A stretch of DNA of 64,000 nucleotides from Pseudoalteromonas luteoviolacea (GTDB taxonomy: Bacteria; Pseudomonadota; Gammaproteobacteria; Enterobacterales; Alteromonadaceae), in the NCBI RefSeq assembly GCF_018100925.1, contig NZ_JAGJEH010000007.1, positions 1-64,000 on the forward strand, written 5' to 3'. The translations under genes and the position numbers were made by a program. This document shows, in pieces, positions 36,910 through 45,955 of this stretch. The number at the start of each line of letters is the position of its first letter. Position 1 is the stretch's first letter. The notes beneath the pieces are model-generated. The model made no database searches and was not told the origin of the DNA. It saw nothing but the letters and a program-made list of their open reading frames with translations.

Positions 36910-37389
36910 TTAAAATACTCCATTACTGTTTTTGATTTTGCCCCCCATAAACAAGCTATATAAACGCATTGAAACATCCAAAGCTTGAATGGCATCCCAA
37001 TGCTCAACAAGCTTGCCGTCTCTCACCGTCCAAGTATCAATAATATTCATGCCTTTTGTGTCATCGCCACGGTGTTTCGCTTTTAAAGTCGCATGTGAGT
37101 GAATAATTACTTGATCACCATCAACAAACATACGCTTGATTTCATAGCTGAATTCAGGAGCCAGTTTAACAAAGTCGCGTAATGTTTCGATTACTCCGGA
37201 AATGCCATCAGCCATATTGCGATTATGCTGCTTATATGGACCTTGACCAAAACGCGTCATCACCTTTTCAAAACTGTGATCGTTCATCAGTAATTGTACA
37301 AATTCTGCGACAATTTTGGCGTTTTTTGTCTCTTGCTCATTCCAATGTAGGCTAATTAGCGCGTCTGTGTTTATTTTTGGGCTATTCAT
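36910..37389 (-). CDS. SnoaL/NTF2-like protein
   Basis: A 159-aa alpha+beta cone-fold protein: VAEFVQLLMNDHSFEKVMTRF, YKQHNRNMADGISGV, RMFVDGDQVIIHSHATL and DTWTVRDGKLVEHWDAIQ are typical of the SnoaL-like polyketide-cyclase family. Many members are small-molecule isomerases or binding proteins. Divergent from an HxlR regulator 133 bases away, so probably its target. Confidence 0.85.
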   Translation of the reverse strand: MNSPKINTDALISLHWNEQETKNAKIVAEFVQLLMNDHSFEKVMTRFGQGPYKQHNRNMADGISGVIETLRDFVKLAPEFSYEIKRMFVDGDQVIIHSHATLKAKHRGDDTKGMNIIDTWTVRDGKLVEHWDAIQALDVSMRLYSLFMGGKIKNSNGVF

Positions 37390-37435
37390 CTTTTGCTCTC
37401 AATTTACGTGTGACACATATAAAAGCGCCACTCAC

Positions 37436-37493
37436 ATTTAACTTTTAAAATGCAAGTTAAATTATTTGATTGCAAAATGCAAGTAAATTATTA
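37436..37493. promoter_or_regulatory. HxlR operator candidates: inverted and direct repeats
   Basis: ATTTAACTT (37436-37444) and AAGTTAAAT (37454-37462) form a perfect 9-bp inverted repeat with a nine-base spacer. A direct repeat beginning AAAATGCAAGT starts at 37447 and again at 37474 (27 bases apart). They lie between the divergent SnoaL-like and HxlR genes. Confidence 0.65.
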
Positions 37494-37522
37494 TAGACCA
37501 AAATTGTTCAAAGAGACCTATC

Positions 37523-37927
37523 ATGACCAAACGTTCTGATTGTCCTATCTCTAATGTTCTTGACCATGTGGGAGACAAGTGGAGCTTGTTGATCATTAGA
37601 GATCTAATGTTTTTCGGCAAACACAGCTACTCAGAGTTACAAAATTCTGATGAAAAAATGGCGACTAATATTCTCTCGAGTCGACTCGAGAAATTAGAAA
37701 AAGAGGGGCTGATATACAAACAGAAAGATAAACAAGATAAAAGAAAAAAAGTATATCGACTAACCGAAGCAGGTATTGATATGCTGCCTATCATGTTGGA
37801 AATGATTGTGTGGAGTGCTAAACATGCGCCTGAGACAAATATCCCCAACCAATTGGTATCGCGAGTTCACACAGACCGAGCAGGCTTAATTCAAGAGTTA
37901 ACAGAGCAGCTCCACCAGCAGCCATAG
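37523..37927 (+). CDS. HxlR family transcriptional regulator
   Basis: A 134-aa winged-helix protein. The family signatures are CPISNVLDHVGDKWSLLIIRDLMF with an early Cys, SYSELQ, NILSSRLEKLEKEGLI and the wing RKKVYRLTEAG. The single early Cys in this family often senses electrophiles or oxidants. It likely controls the divergent SnoaL-like gene and itself through the repeats at 37436-37493. Confidence 0.93.
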   Translation: MTKRSDCPISNVLDHVGDKWSLLIIRDLMFFGKHSYSELQNSDEKMATNILSSRLEKLEKEGLIYKQKDKQDKRKKVYRLTEAGIDMLPIMLEMIVWSAKHAPETNIPNQLVSRVHTDRAGLIQELTEQLHQQP

Positions 37928-37944
37928 ACTGCCAGTTTAGAAAA

Positions 37945-39018
37945 CTAAAAGGAGAGCCGCTCCACAATAGCGGACGTGCCCGTAGCACCCGCTTTGATAG
38001 CGCCACCAAGCAAGTATATTTGATTACCTAGGCTCACCGCTCCCAAACCATGACGTGTCGATGTCATAGTTAGCGACTCTGTAGCCCAGCGCTGTGTGGC
38101 CGGATCATATCGGAAGATCTGGTCAAATGTGCGGGTTTTCATTTCTCGCTTTCCCTTGTCATTTTTAACATAGGTGTACTCTTCACCACCAAATACATAA
38201 ATCTGGCCATTAATTACAGCGCTCGCCAATCCTGCACTTGGCTGTGGCATGGGCGCTAAACTCTGCCAGCGATCTTCCTTAGGATCGTATCGCCAAAGAT
38301 TGTCGAGATTTTTAAAATCGAGTGAGTTTATTCTTCCCCCCATCACATACCACTGCTCATTTATGACTACAGACGTAGCCGAATTACTGGCAATTGGTAA
38401 CGGCGCAGCGCGAGACCAGTGCCCCTTTTTTAACACCCAATGCGCGTCGGTATCAGTCAATTTACCGTCCACCATAGTGCGCCCTCCAGCAACATGGATC
38501 TGGCCGTTAAGCGCCCCATACACGGATTCCCCCATGGGGATCGGTAATTCGGGGCCGACTTGCCACGCTTCGCCTTCGTCCCGCATAACATAAACAGATG
38601 ACTTCACTTGCCATGCATTAGCTTTGGTTGCATCAAACCCGCCAATGGCATATAGCTCATCGCCGCTGGATATCAGCCCTAGATGATGTCGTGATTGAGG
38701 CAACAACGGGCCGCTCAGCCATGCTTGACGCGCATCGTCAAACACATAGGTACTATTCGAAGCGGCTAGGTGTGCCAATGTAGCCATGTTAGAGGAAGTC
38801 TGTTCAAAAGCCCCTGCAACATAAATTTTTCCTTTGAACACAGCGGGGTAAACTTCCTGCAATGGCGTTGGCAACATTTTCACTAGTTGCCATTTAAGCG
38901 CAGCTTGCTCTTGAGGGTTGTCATCTGATAAGTCTGTGGCGCACCCTTGCAGTATGAGGGTGACTATCATAGCGCTGAGTGTAGAAGATACTTTATTTTT
39001 CATGAGCACATTTTGCAT
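37945..39018 (-). CDS. Kelch-repeat lipoprotein
   Basis: A 357-aa beta-propeller lipoprotein. The N-terminus has a lipobox LQGC (MKNKVSSTLSAMIVTLI before it), so it is anchored in the outer or inner membrane by lipid. About six Kelch units follow (ELYAIGGF, IHVAGGRT, WYVMGGRI, IYVFGGEE, IYLLGGAI), each with paired Gly and an aromatic. An alternate ATG at 39003 begins the signal peptide itself. It could be a sialate mutarotase-like or a plain binding protein. It ends 17 bases from the convergent HxlR stop. Confidence 0.87.
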   Translation of the reverse strand: MQNVLMKNKVSSTLSAMIVTLILQGCATDLSDDNPQEQAALKWQLVKMLPTPLQEVYPAVFKGKIYVAGAFEQTSSNMATLAHLAASNSTYVFDDARQAWLSGPLLPQSRHHLGLISSGDELYAIGGFDATKANAWQVKSSVYVMRDEGEAWQVGPELPIPMGESVYGALNGQIHVAGGRTMVDGKLTDTDAHWVLKKGHWSRAAPLPIASNSATSVVINEQWYVMGGRINSLDFKNLDNLWRYDPKEDRWQSLAPMPQPSAGLASAVINGQIYVFGGEEYTYVKNDKGKREMKTRTFDQIFRYDPATQRWATESLTMTSTRHGLGAVSLGNQIYLLGGAIKAGATGTSAIVERLSF

Positions 39019-39269
39019 AAAAACAGGTCATAAAATTAAAGCATGATGGCTTTTAGTTAGCTGTGACTTTTTTCTTAAATTACAATATATAAATAAAAAT
39101 CAAATAGATAAAATTTAACAAAGCAAACATAGTTAATTGTTCGGCCGACGATGCCACGGCGCAAAGAAAAAGTGAACCCCATGACCATTCCGTCTGGGTA
39201 TTCTAATCTTCAACGCCATTAACCCGGCTTAGCATATTGACGTTTTAACTAACCCGTCAGTCGCTTCTT

Positions 39270-39656
39270 TTATCGCCGACACACACCACTTTCGCACCGC
39301 GATTTGCCAGTCAATAAGTATGAGATGCGATAGCGATTTTTTGCAAAAGCCAAATACAATTTATCAGCAACCGGTCTGACGACAGGCCAGCGTAAAGGGG
39401 CGTATAACCACCCCATGCCAACTAGGCGCCACGCGTTGTAGGTCACATCTAACCCAAGTAGCAAGTTTCCGTGCATATCTAGTGCATGCAAAATTAGATT
39501 GGCTTTGTTTGGGTCTATTTCTGGGTAACGTCCAAACTCTTCACTATAGATGTCCACAATTAAAATACGATTCGAGTTATCTCTTTTAGTCAAAGCTGCC
39601 ATTTCTTTAACACACAGAGGGCAGGTGCCATCATAGAAAATTGTCAGTTCTTGCAT
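39270..39656 (-). CDS. DCC family thiol-disulfide-like protein (DUF393)
   Basis: A 128-aa protein with FYDGTCPLC at residues 7-15, the D-x-x-C-x-x-C core of the DCC family (thioredoxin-like fold), plus RWPVVRPVADKLYLAFAKNRYRIS. The family role is unknown, but it is thought to be redox linked. Upstream 39657-39869 (213 bases) and downstream 39019-39269 show no other gene. Confidence 0.9.
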   Translation of the reverse strand: MQELTIFYDGTCPLCVKEMAALTKRDNSNRILIVDIYSEEFGRYPEIDPNKANLILHALDMHGNLLLGLDVTYNAWRLVGMGWLYAPLRWPVVRPVADKLYLAFAKNRYRISYLLTGKSRCESGVCRR

Positions 39657-39869
39657 TTTTATACCCAGATACTTTTTAACTTGTTACGTCAGTAGGGACA
39701 CCCTAGATCACCAAACACAATATCACTCTTTCAAATTTATTGAAGTTTATTGCTCACATTTTATTAAGGATGAGTAGCCGTATTAAAAAAAGACCAAAAA
39801 GTTTTGACCCATCGTCGTCTTTTTTTCTCTTTGCCCGTCTTATGTGTGTACTTAATTTAGGAGGCGTAG

Positions 39870-40613
39870 ATGAAATACCTAGAGACTCAAGCATTTAAAT
39901 TGCAAACACCTGAAACACAACCCAACCTTCATAGCCCAAAGGTTTTAATGTTGTACGGCTCACTAAGGACTAACTCTATTAGTAAAAAAGCCGCGATTGA
40001 AGCGGGCAATATACTCACCTACATGGGTGCAGATGTGAAGTTTTTTAACCCCGAGGGTTTGCCTTTATTTGATAATGGTGACAGTGCGCATCACCCTAAA
40101 GTAAAAGAACTCAGAGACTTAGTTAACTGGTCGGAAGCACAAGTATGGACATCACCCGAGCTGCATGGAAATATGTCTGCTGTGCTAAAAAACCAAATTG
40201 ACTGGATCCCTCTGTCCATGGGCGCAGTGCGGCCTACACAGGGAAAAGTGCTCGCAGTTATGCAAGTGAGTGGTGGCTCACAAAGCTTTAACGCGGTTAA
40301 TAATATGCGTATTTTAGGACGTTGGATGCGTATGCTCACAATTCCGAACCAATCATCCATTGCCAAAGCCTACAACGAATTCAATGAAGACGGCTCTATG
40401 AAAGCGAGTGGTTTTCGAGATAGAGTTGTCGATGTTATGGAAGAACTTATGCGCTTTACCTTTCTCACTAGAGACAACAAAGCATTTTTCGTCGACCGCT
40501 ACAGTGAACGAAAGGATCAACAACAGCAACAAGCAGCATTGACCACAGCGTTGGCTGACATAATTGAAACTGAACCAGCTTCGTCTCCAACAAAAAAGGC
40601 ATCGTGCTGCTAA
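39870..40613 (+). CDS. arsH: ArsH NADPH-dependent FMN reductase/oxidase
   Basis: A 247-aa flavodoxin-fold enzyme: [15 protein letters not shown] binds FMN phosphate, and [18 protein letters not shown] and [21 protein letters not shown] are ArsH signatures. ArsH oxidises trivalent organoarsenicals or acts as a quinone/flavin reductase. The C-terminus adds a tail ending in two Cys. TTAGGAGGCG is a strong ribosome site. No arsRBC genes are near; instead sigZ follows, so the pair may serve a general redox/electrophile response (inference). Confidence 0.92.
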   Translation: MKYLETQAFKLQTPETQPNLHSPKVLMLYGSLRTNSISKKAAIEAGNILTYMGADVKFFNPEGLPLFDNGDSAHHPKVKELRDLVNWSEAQVWTSPELHGNMSAVLKNQIDWIPLSMGAVRPTQGKVLAVMQVSGGSQSFNAVNNMRILGRWMRMLTIPNQSSIAKAYNEFNEDGSMKASGFRDRVVDVMEELMRFTFLTRDNKAFFVDRYSERKDQQQQQAALTTALADIIETEPASSPTKKASCC

Positions 40614-40621
40614 GCTAATGT

Positions 40622-40644
40622 AACTGCAGTCATTGACTGCAGTT
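40622..40644. promoter_or_regulatory. 23-base palindrome between arsH and sigZ
   Basis: AACTGCAGTCA – T – TGACTGCAGTT, 11 perfect base pairs per arm. In RNA it gives a 10-bp hairpin with a three-base loop just after the arsH stop and 16 bases before the sigZ start. It may be a processing/attenuation hairpin or a protein-binding site; no T-run follows. Confidence 0.6.
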
Positions 40645-40659
40645 TATATGAGGGTAACT

Positions 40660-41235
40660 ATGACCACAGAGCAAATTTGGAACGAATATAGAAGTAGCTT
40701 GAAAGCTTTTCTTCACAGCAAAGTCGCTAACCCAGCAGACGTAGACGACTTACTACAAGACGTGCTTCTAAAAACACACTTGGCGATGAACAGTTTAAAC
40801 AAACCCAGCAGTATCAAAGCTTGGTTATTTCAAATTGCACACCATACAGTCATCGATTACTACCGAAAAAATGGCTTGGAGAAACAAATTGAGTCGCAAC
40901 CTCTGTGGTATGAGTCTGAGCAGCGTAATGTCAAAATTGAACTAGCAAAATGCATCAAACCCTTTATCCAAGCCTTGCCTGAAAAAAGTGCTCACTTGCT
41001 AGACGAAGTGGAGTTAGAGGGGAAATCGCAAAAGCAACTTGCGCAAGAATTAGAAATCAGCTACTCAACCCTCAAATCACAGGTTCAAAAAGCGCGTACC
41101 GAATTGCACAGTGTTTTTCATGCCTGTTGTGAATATGAACTCGACAAAAATGGCAACTTAATTGAGTATCATCCCAAAGCAGATTTTGATGCCAAGAACA
41201 TATCGGCCTCTAAATGCGGCAAAAAAGCATGTTAA
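40660..41235 (+). CDS. sigZ: RNA polymerase sigma factor SigZ (ECF type)
   Basis: A 191-aa ECF sigma factor from the ATG at 40660, which has GAGGG upstream; a TTG at 40633 lies within the palindrome and is rejected. Region 2 is VDDLLQDVLLKTHLAM...WLFQIAHHTVIDYYRK and region 4 is ELEGKSQKQLAQELEISYSTLKSQVQKARTEL. The Cys-containing end (HACCEYELDKNG...SKCGKKAC) is characteristic of SigZ and could sense redox or metal. There is no anti-sigma gene beside it. Confidence 0.88.
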   Translation: MTTEQIWNEYRSSLKAFLHSKVANPADVDDLLQDVLLKTHLAMNSLNKPSSIKAWLFQIAHHTVIDYYRKNGLEKQIESQPLWYESEQRNVKIELAKCIKPFIQALPEKSAHLLDEVELEGKSQKQLAQELEISYSTLKSQVQKARTELHSVFHACCEYELDKNGNLIEYHPKADFDAKNISASKCGKKAC

Positions 41236-41282
41236 GCCCTTTGACCTGTTAGACCGATACAGCTAAATTGAGAAGTTTATTT

Positions 41283-41456
41283 TTAAGGCACAGACTTCTT
41301 GGCTTTTTTAGGGAATAGTCTAAACCAAAATGCTGCTTCAAAAACAACCCCTAAAACGACAAATGCAAACATCCCACTTGCACTGCCATAGCTATAAGCA
41401 CTCAGTGCAGCAACCAAAAGTATAAAAGCGATCAGTAATCTGTATGCTAATTTCAT
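41283..41456 (-). CDS. Small membrane protein (57 aa), unknown
   Basis: A 57-aa ORF starting MKLAYRLLIAFILLVAALSA with two hydrophobic segments (the second near GMFAFVVLGVVFEAAFWF) and a basic tail (RLFPKKAKKSVP). GGTGAGGATAT gives a ribosome site at correct spacing. The Arg/Lys ends and two-helix pattern look like a real inner-membrane protein rather than chance. I recognise no family. Confidence 0.65.
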   Translation of the reverse strand: MKLAYRLLIAFILLVAALSAYSYGSASGMFAFVVLGVVFEAAFWFRLFPKKAKKSVP

Positions 41457-41525
41457 ATATCCTCACCTATCACGTGTTTAATCCATCAATATTAAAGAAA
41501 ATACTACAAAACTTATCTTGGTGCA

Positions 41526-42875
41526 TCAATGCGCTGATTTTGGGATTGTCAGAACTTGGCCAACTCTAATGACATTGGAACTCAATCCATTTGCCCGCTT
41601 CAGACTTGATAAAGAGACCTGATACCGCTGTGCGATTAAAGACAGAGACTCACCGCGACTCACTTTGTGAGAACGAGCACTATTGGCAGCTATCAAAGTG
41701 CCTTTTGGCGGGTAACGATTGAAATAGTTTTCAATCGCGCGAGTAATAGACTTGGCCAGTTTTTGCTGGTGGGCTGGGTCATTTAAGTTTTTTTCGTCTT
41801 TAGGGTTGGAAATAAACCCTGTCTCGATTAACACTGACGGAATATCGGGCGCGGTCAATACTGCTAAGCTTAACCCTACAGGTTTGCGTTTATGCAACTT
41901 CGTAACCTTTTTCATTTCCTTGAGCACAAACGTTGCGAACTCATAGCTACTTTTTGTTGTGAACTCTTTCGTCATATCAGCCAAAATAACCGCTAAGTTA
42001 TCATCTTGGGTATGTTTAATCGTTTCACCAGCTCCCCCAAGTAATTGGGACTCTTTTTCTCGATTTGCAATCACTTTAGTAAACTCAGAGTTAGCCCGTC
42101 GGGCTGATTGCACCAAAACTGAGGCGCCATTTGGCTGAGCTGAGGTGAATGCATCTGCATGAATTGATATCAGAAGATCTGCCCGGTTTTGGCGTGCCAT
42201 TCTAGGTTTTTTGTCATGGCGTACAAAATAATCACCGGTTCTTATTAACACCGCTTTCATACCTGGCTTTTTATTGAGCAAAGCTGCGAGTTTTTTGGCA
42301 ATCGCCAATGTGACGTGCTTTTCATAGCTTCCTTTGTATCCAATTGACCCTGGATCATCGCCGCCATGCCCCGCCACTATCGCAATAACAACATCCCTAT
42401 TTTCTTCTGGTTGTTTTGGCTTTATTACTCTTTTTGGCTTTTTAGGATCATGTAATTCAACAACAAGACGGTGGCCATATTGCCCAGTAGGGGCGAGAGG
42501 AAAAACCACCAATTTAAATGTGTTTTCTAACTCTAATACAATACGTTTGGTGTGCTTATTTTTAGGAGTGCTTGTGCGGATTTTTTTTATTCGTTGATCA
42601 TTCTTTAGCAGCTTTTTAAAGTTAACTTGCGAGTCGCTATCACTAAAATCAATCACTAATCTGTTTGGTGATTTTAAGCTAAAGTACTTGTAATCAGGCT
42701 TTTGCTTTAAGTCAAAAACTACTCTAGTGCTTTCTGGTGCAGACCATAGTCGTACACCTTCAATGCTATTTGCGGCATAAACCCCCAAGCTACAGAAAAA
42801 ACCGACAATGTAGGTAAGTAACGCAACATACTTGACTGCAAGTTTGATTGACACAAAATAAGCTTTCAACTTCAT
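41526..42875 (-). CDS. N-acetylmuramoyl-L-alanine amidase with AMIN and LysM domains
   Basis: A 449-aa periplasmic cell-wall amidase. An N-terminal membrane/signal segment comes first, then an AMIN domain (about 38-145, binds peptidoglycan septal regions). The Amidase_3 catalytic domain carries zinc ligands His170 (VAGHGGDD), Glu185 (SYEKHV), His239 (SIHADAF) and the catalytic Glu in VLIETGF. A LysM repeat ends the protein (SHKVSRGESLSLIAQRY). This is the AmiB/AmiC type that splits daughter cells. It stands alone here, so it may be a second copy besides one in the usual mutL neighbourhood. Confidence 0.93.
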   Translation of the reverse strand: MKLKAYFVSIKLAVKYVALLTYIVGFFCSLGVYAANSIEGVRLWSAPESTRVVFDLKQKPDYKYFSLKSPNRLVIDFSDSDSQVNFKKLLKNDQRIKKIRTSTPKNKHTKRIVLELENTFKLVVFPLAPTGQYGHRLVVELHDPKKPKRVIKPKQPEENRDVVIAIVAGHGGDDPGSIGYKGSYEKHVTLAIAKKLAALLNKKPGMKAVLIRTGDYFVRHDKKPRMARQNRADLLISIHADAFTSAQPNGASVLVQSARRANSEFTKVIANREKESQLLGGAGETIKHTQDDNLAVILADMTKEFTTKSSYEFATFVLKEMKKVTKLHKRKPVGLSLAVLTAPDIPSVLIETGFISNPKDEKNLNDPAHQQKLAKSITRAIENYFNRYPPKGTLIAANSARSHKVSRGESLSLIAQRYQVSLSSLKRANGLSSNVIRVGQVLTIPKSAH

Positions 42876-43337
42876 CCCTTAGGTACAAAAAACCGAAGAA
42901 ACCACATCTATGTCTTTAATATAGAGTGTATTCAATCAAAAATAACGCAGATGAGATGAAAAATCCATTATATTACAATAATACTGAAATGAAATTATAT
43001 CTATTAAGCTAAACTAAGCTTACCAAATTGAGTTGCCAGCTAATGTTCTTCTAGCTGATTAATGGTAATTTAGCATTTGCCGTTTTTACCAATCACTCCT
43101 CCACTTTTTTGTGTTAAGAAACACTTCACCTTTGCGTTCTCGCAGCCTCCTAAACTAGTTTAATATACAATCTGACTGCCAATTCATCGTAAGTTAGTCA
43201 AATGAAAAATAGATGGATAACATACTTGAGATTGGAACAATGCCGCCTTCTCGATATGATTAAAGATATATACTAAGGGGAATATGCCATTATATTTATC
43301 GAACGGTGGCTATTTAATACAGCCATAAATGACAGAG
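42876..43337. other. Intergenic region upstream of the amidase
   Basis: 462 bases of AT-rich DNA with the amidase promoter. A small CAGCTA/TAGCTG hairpin (43037-43057) and a 24-codon ORF (43203-43277, no ribosome site) were seen and not accepted as genes. Nothing else is clear. Confidence 0.45.
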
Positions 43338-44051
43338 CTAAAACTTGGTTTTCTTTTCAAATAAATAAAATCCATACCCCAAGGTTTCTCTTCCCCACCT
43401 AAGATACGCATCCATCCAAGTATTTAGCTGTTCAATTTTTGCTTGTATATCTGCATCATTTGGACAATCTTTGAGGGCTGCTTGCGCTTGCATTACTCGG
43501 CCCCACTCAAAGTTATCCCACTCCTCTACACTGCTGGTCGTTGCATATAAAGCCTGAAAACCATGCGCTTGTGCCACTTTAACGGTGGTAAAGTGCGACA
43601 GATAGAAGTTTTCGGGTACTCCCAAAAAGTTTAAATAGGCTGTGTCTGGTCGCTGTATCCAAAAACACTCACCCAACAACATCCTTCCATTGGGTTTTAA
43701 AAAGCGAGCCATAGTACCGAGTGCACAAGAAAGATTACCATAGGCGTGTGAGGCTCCGTTACATACAATTAAGTCGTAACTACCATTTGATACCTCCACG
43801 TTTGAAATATCATCACACACAAACTGAAACCTGTCAGTGTTGAAGCGACTTGATGCGAACGCACTCGCCTTCTGGATCAACGTAGCATCTATATCTATGC
43901 CGACAACGCAACTTTCATATGCTTCGAGGATTTTATGTAGAAGACGCCCATTACCACACCCAATTTCTAACACACTTGAGCCTTTTGGTAATTGCAGTAA
44001 GGATATTAAATGTTTTTCTTTGGCACTTCCTAGTGGGCTATTATACTCCAT
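43338..44051 (-). CDS. Class I SAM-dependent methyltransferase
   Basis: A 237-aa methyltransferase with motif I VLEIGCGNGRLLHKI (about residue 30), the acidic SAM-ribose site VVGIDIDATLI, post-I FVCDDISN and motif LIVCNGASHAYG. AAAAGGAG precedes the ATG. The C-terminal half is family-specific (small molecule methylation). The substrate is unknown. Confidence 0.92.
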   Translation of the reverse strand: MEYNSPLGSAKEKHLISLLQLPKGSSVLEIGCGNGRLLHKILEAYESCVVGIDIDATLIQKASAFASSRFNTDRFQFVCDDISNVEVSNGSYDLIVCNGASHAYGNLSCALGTMARFLKPNGRMLLGECFWIQRPDTAYLNFLGVPENFYLSHFTTVKVAQAHGFQALYATTSSVEEWDNFEWGRVMQAQAALKDCPNDADIQAKIEQLNTWMDAYLRWGRETLGYGFYLFEKKTKF

Positions 44052-44185
44052 CGAAACAACTCCTTTTATAATTACAAACTAGATATAACAACCGTGCTAA
44101 GCTGAACACTGTACCTATAATGCAATCGAATCTATCCGTGATTGATATTTAAGCTCAAAGCTTTAGCCAAATGCTCATAAGATTG

Positions 44186-44485
44186 TTATGGGTGTACTGC
44201 CGCACCGCCATATTTTTCTGCAAGGCAGTTAATTATCTCAGTGGGGTCTGTTAAGGTCTCGCCATCCGGCAGCACCAATACTGGTAGCCACTGTTTGTCT
44301 TCACCTAATAACTCAACGAGCACCTTTCGAGGCTTTGGGAAATCGAGCCTATGCATGTCTACTTTCGATTCCCAGTGTTTATTCACCAACAAGGCGCCCT
44401 CTATCATGGCGCAATGCGAACATATCCATGATTTATTTGGCCCATCTTCAAATGGCATCTTTAATACAAACAGTTTTGGTTTCAT
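44186..44485 (-). CDS. DUF3088-like small protein
   Basis: A 99-aa protein. KLFVLKMPFEDG, the Cys pair WICSHCAMIEG, RLDFPKPRK and LPVLVLPDGE agree with DUF3088, a thioredoxin-fold-like family with C-x-x-C. A redox role is probable but not established. The 5' gap of 177 bases to the DoxX gene is empty. Confidence 0.85.
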   Translation of the reverse strand: MKPKLFVLKMPFEDGPNKSWICSHCAMIEGALLVNKHWESKVDMHRLDFPKPRKVLVELLGEDKQWLPVLVLPDGETLTDPTEIINCLAEKYGGAAVHP

Positions 44486-44662
44486 GACATACTTCCTAGC
44501 TTGCTCAATATTGATAAAACAAAATTATACTGAAAACAAGCAGTAATAAAAACACGCAGCTCCCTCAAGCGCCTAAAGAAAACATAAAGCACATGCATAA
44601 ATTTAAGCTCATTTAATTAACAGGTAGTTGGTAAGCACAGCCTAATCAATCAACGTAGGACC

Positions 44663-45142
44663 CTATGTTTTATTCCATTGAACTTGGGTTGGTTTAATGC
44701 ATAAGAAGTAAGCCCAAGAAATTAAAATGACTTGCAAAGGACCCCTAATCAATAGATATATAGGTCCCCATTGATGACCACCAAGGCCTACACCATTGAC
44801 GGCTGCATAAATATTGGCGGGAAAGAAAACGACAAAAACAATCACGGCCAACCGTGCTGCAAAACGCTGAAGTTTAGGAATAAATAACGCAATCCCTATT
44901 GCCAATTCGAGTACACCAGTCAAATAAATCAAAGTTAACCGAAAAGGTACCCAGGGTGGTAGCATTTCAACCATACCTTGCGCTTTAACAAAGTGTCCGA
45001 TGAAAAAGAACAGATAAGCCAACCCTAAACCCCAACAGGCGAACTTTCTAATATTAAGCGGTTGCTTTTGAGTCTTTGAAAATAAATAACTGATTGCTAA
45101 TGGGCCAATTAACAACAATAAAATAATAATAGGCGTTACCAT
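44663..45142 (-). CDS. DoxX-like membrane protein
   Basis: A 159-aa protein with four membrane helices: PIIILLLLIGPLAISYLF, FACWGLGLAYLFFFIGHF, LIYLTGVLELAIGIALFIP and AARLAVIVFVVFFPANIYAAV. The P-W-V-P motif after helix 2 and L-E-x-x-x-G-I-x-L fit the DoxX/DoxD family. Divergent from the MarR regulator with its palindromic operators in between, so likely regulated by it. Confidence 0.85.
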   Translation of the reverse strand: MVTPIIILLLLIGPLAISYLFSKTQKQPLNIRKFACWGLGLAYLFFFIGHFVKAQGMVEMLPPWVPFRLTLIYLTGVLELAIGIALFIPKLQRFAARLAVIVFVVFFPANIYAAVNGVGLGGHQWGPIYLLIRGPLQVILISWAYFLCIKPTQVQWNKT

Positions 45143-45358
45143 AATATTCCTTTTACATCCCTTTCCTTAGCGACTGTTTTCGTTATCACGGTATGCAAAC
45201 TAACCTTGCTCACCCATGCCACATCTCAGCTCTTTAACATTAACTATTTAACTATTTAACTAGAATACTATTTCTATTTCAATCATTCGTGCATTATTCA
45301 AGCAATTACGTGAGCGTAAAATCTAATACACAATCTGCTTTATACCCGAACAAACTAC

Positions 45359-45407
45359 ACAAGTACTTGTATAGTTTCATTTCAGTGCTATTGTACAAGT
45401 ACTTGTA
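45359..45407. promoter_or_regulatory. Two perfect ACAAGTACTTGT palindromes, MarR operator
   Basis: ACAAGTACTTGT occurs at 45359-45370 and 45395-45406, centres 36 bases apart (the second extends to 14 bp as TACAAGTACTTGTA, 45394-45407). They lie 19-67 bases before the MarR start, in the spacer shared with the divergent DoxX-like gene. Autoregulation is expected. Confidence 0.85.
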
Positions 45408-45425
45408 TAAATAGAGTGCACTTTA

Positions 45426-45908
45426 ATGAGTTCTTATTTTGACAACTTGGACAATGCTTTTTTGGCTCACTTTTGTCGGCGACTATCAGACCTAATAATC
45501 GAACAGGGCGCTAAAGTGACTGAAAGTTATGGGATCACCACTCCTAGTACAGCTATTTCAAGCATTTATTTTATTGAACAAAATCATGGTGTGACAGTGG
45601 CAGAGCTAGCATCTGCATTAGAGGTAACACATCAAATGGCAACGCAAAGAATCAATACACTAGAAAGCCTCGATTTGATTTACCGAAAGCCTAACCCACA
45701 AGACAAACGCGCAAAAATGATTCACTTAACGGAGCTGGGAAAACAAGAGGCAGTCAAATTAAAGCCTCTAACAAAAAACATGTCGCAAGTATTTAGTGAA
45801 CTGAATCAACAGATAGAATGCGACATTGTGGCAAAAGTGCGTTTAGCTGAGCAAGCATTGATAGACAAACCTCTTATGCAGCGCCTAAATGAATTACACA
45901 ACCGATGA
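45426..45908 (+). CDS. MarR family transcriptional regulator
   Basis: A 160-aa winged-helix regulator: GVTVAELASALEVTHQMATQRINTLESLDLI is the DNA-recognition helix region, and RKPNPQDKRAKMIHLTELG the wing with the D-x-R-A/R motif. The ATG has no strong ribosome site. The two palindromes immediately upstream are its probable operators, controlling itself, the lipoprotein hydrolase downstream and perhaps the divergent DoxX-like gene. Confidence 0.93.
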   Translation: MSSYFDNLDNAFLAHFCRRLSDLIIEQGAKVTESYGITTPSTAISSIYFIEQNHGVTVAELASALEVTHQMATQRINTLESLDLIYRKPNPQDKRAKMIHLTELGKQEAVKLKPLTKNMSQVFSELNQQIECDIVAKVRLAEQALIDKPLMQRLNELHNR

Positions 45909-45955
45909 AAGCGATGCCTTACTAAAATCACAATTCTCTGTCATAGGGAGCAAAA

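Noticed and set aside
39870-40613. Arsenic-resistance operon
   Set aside because: arsH is alone, with no arsR, arsB/acr3 or arsC nearby; it is joined to sigZ instead.
43203-43277. 24-codon ORF in the amidase upstream region
   Set aside because: No ribosome site and no supporting context.
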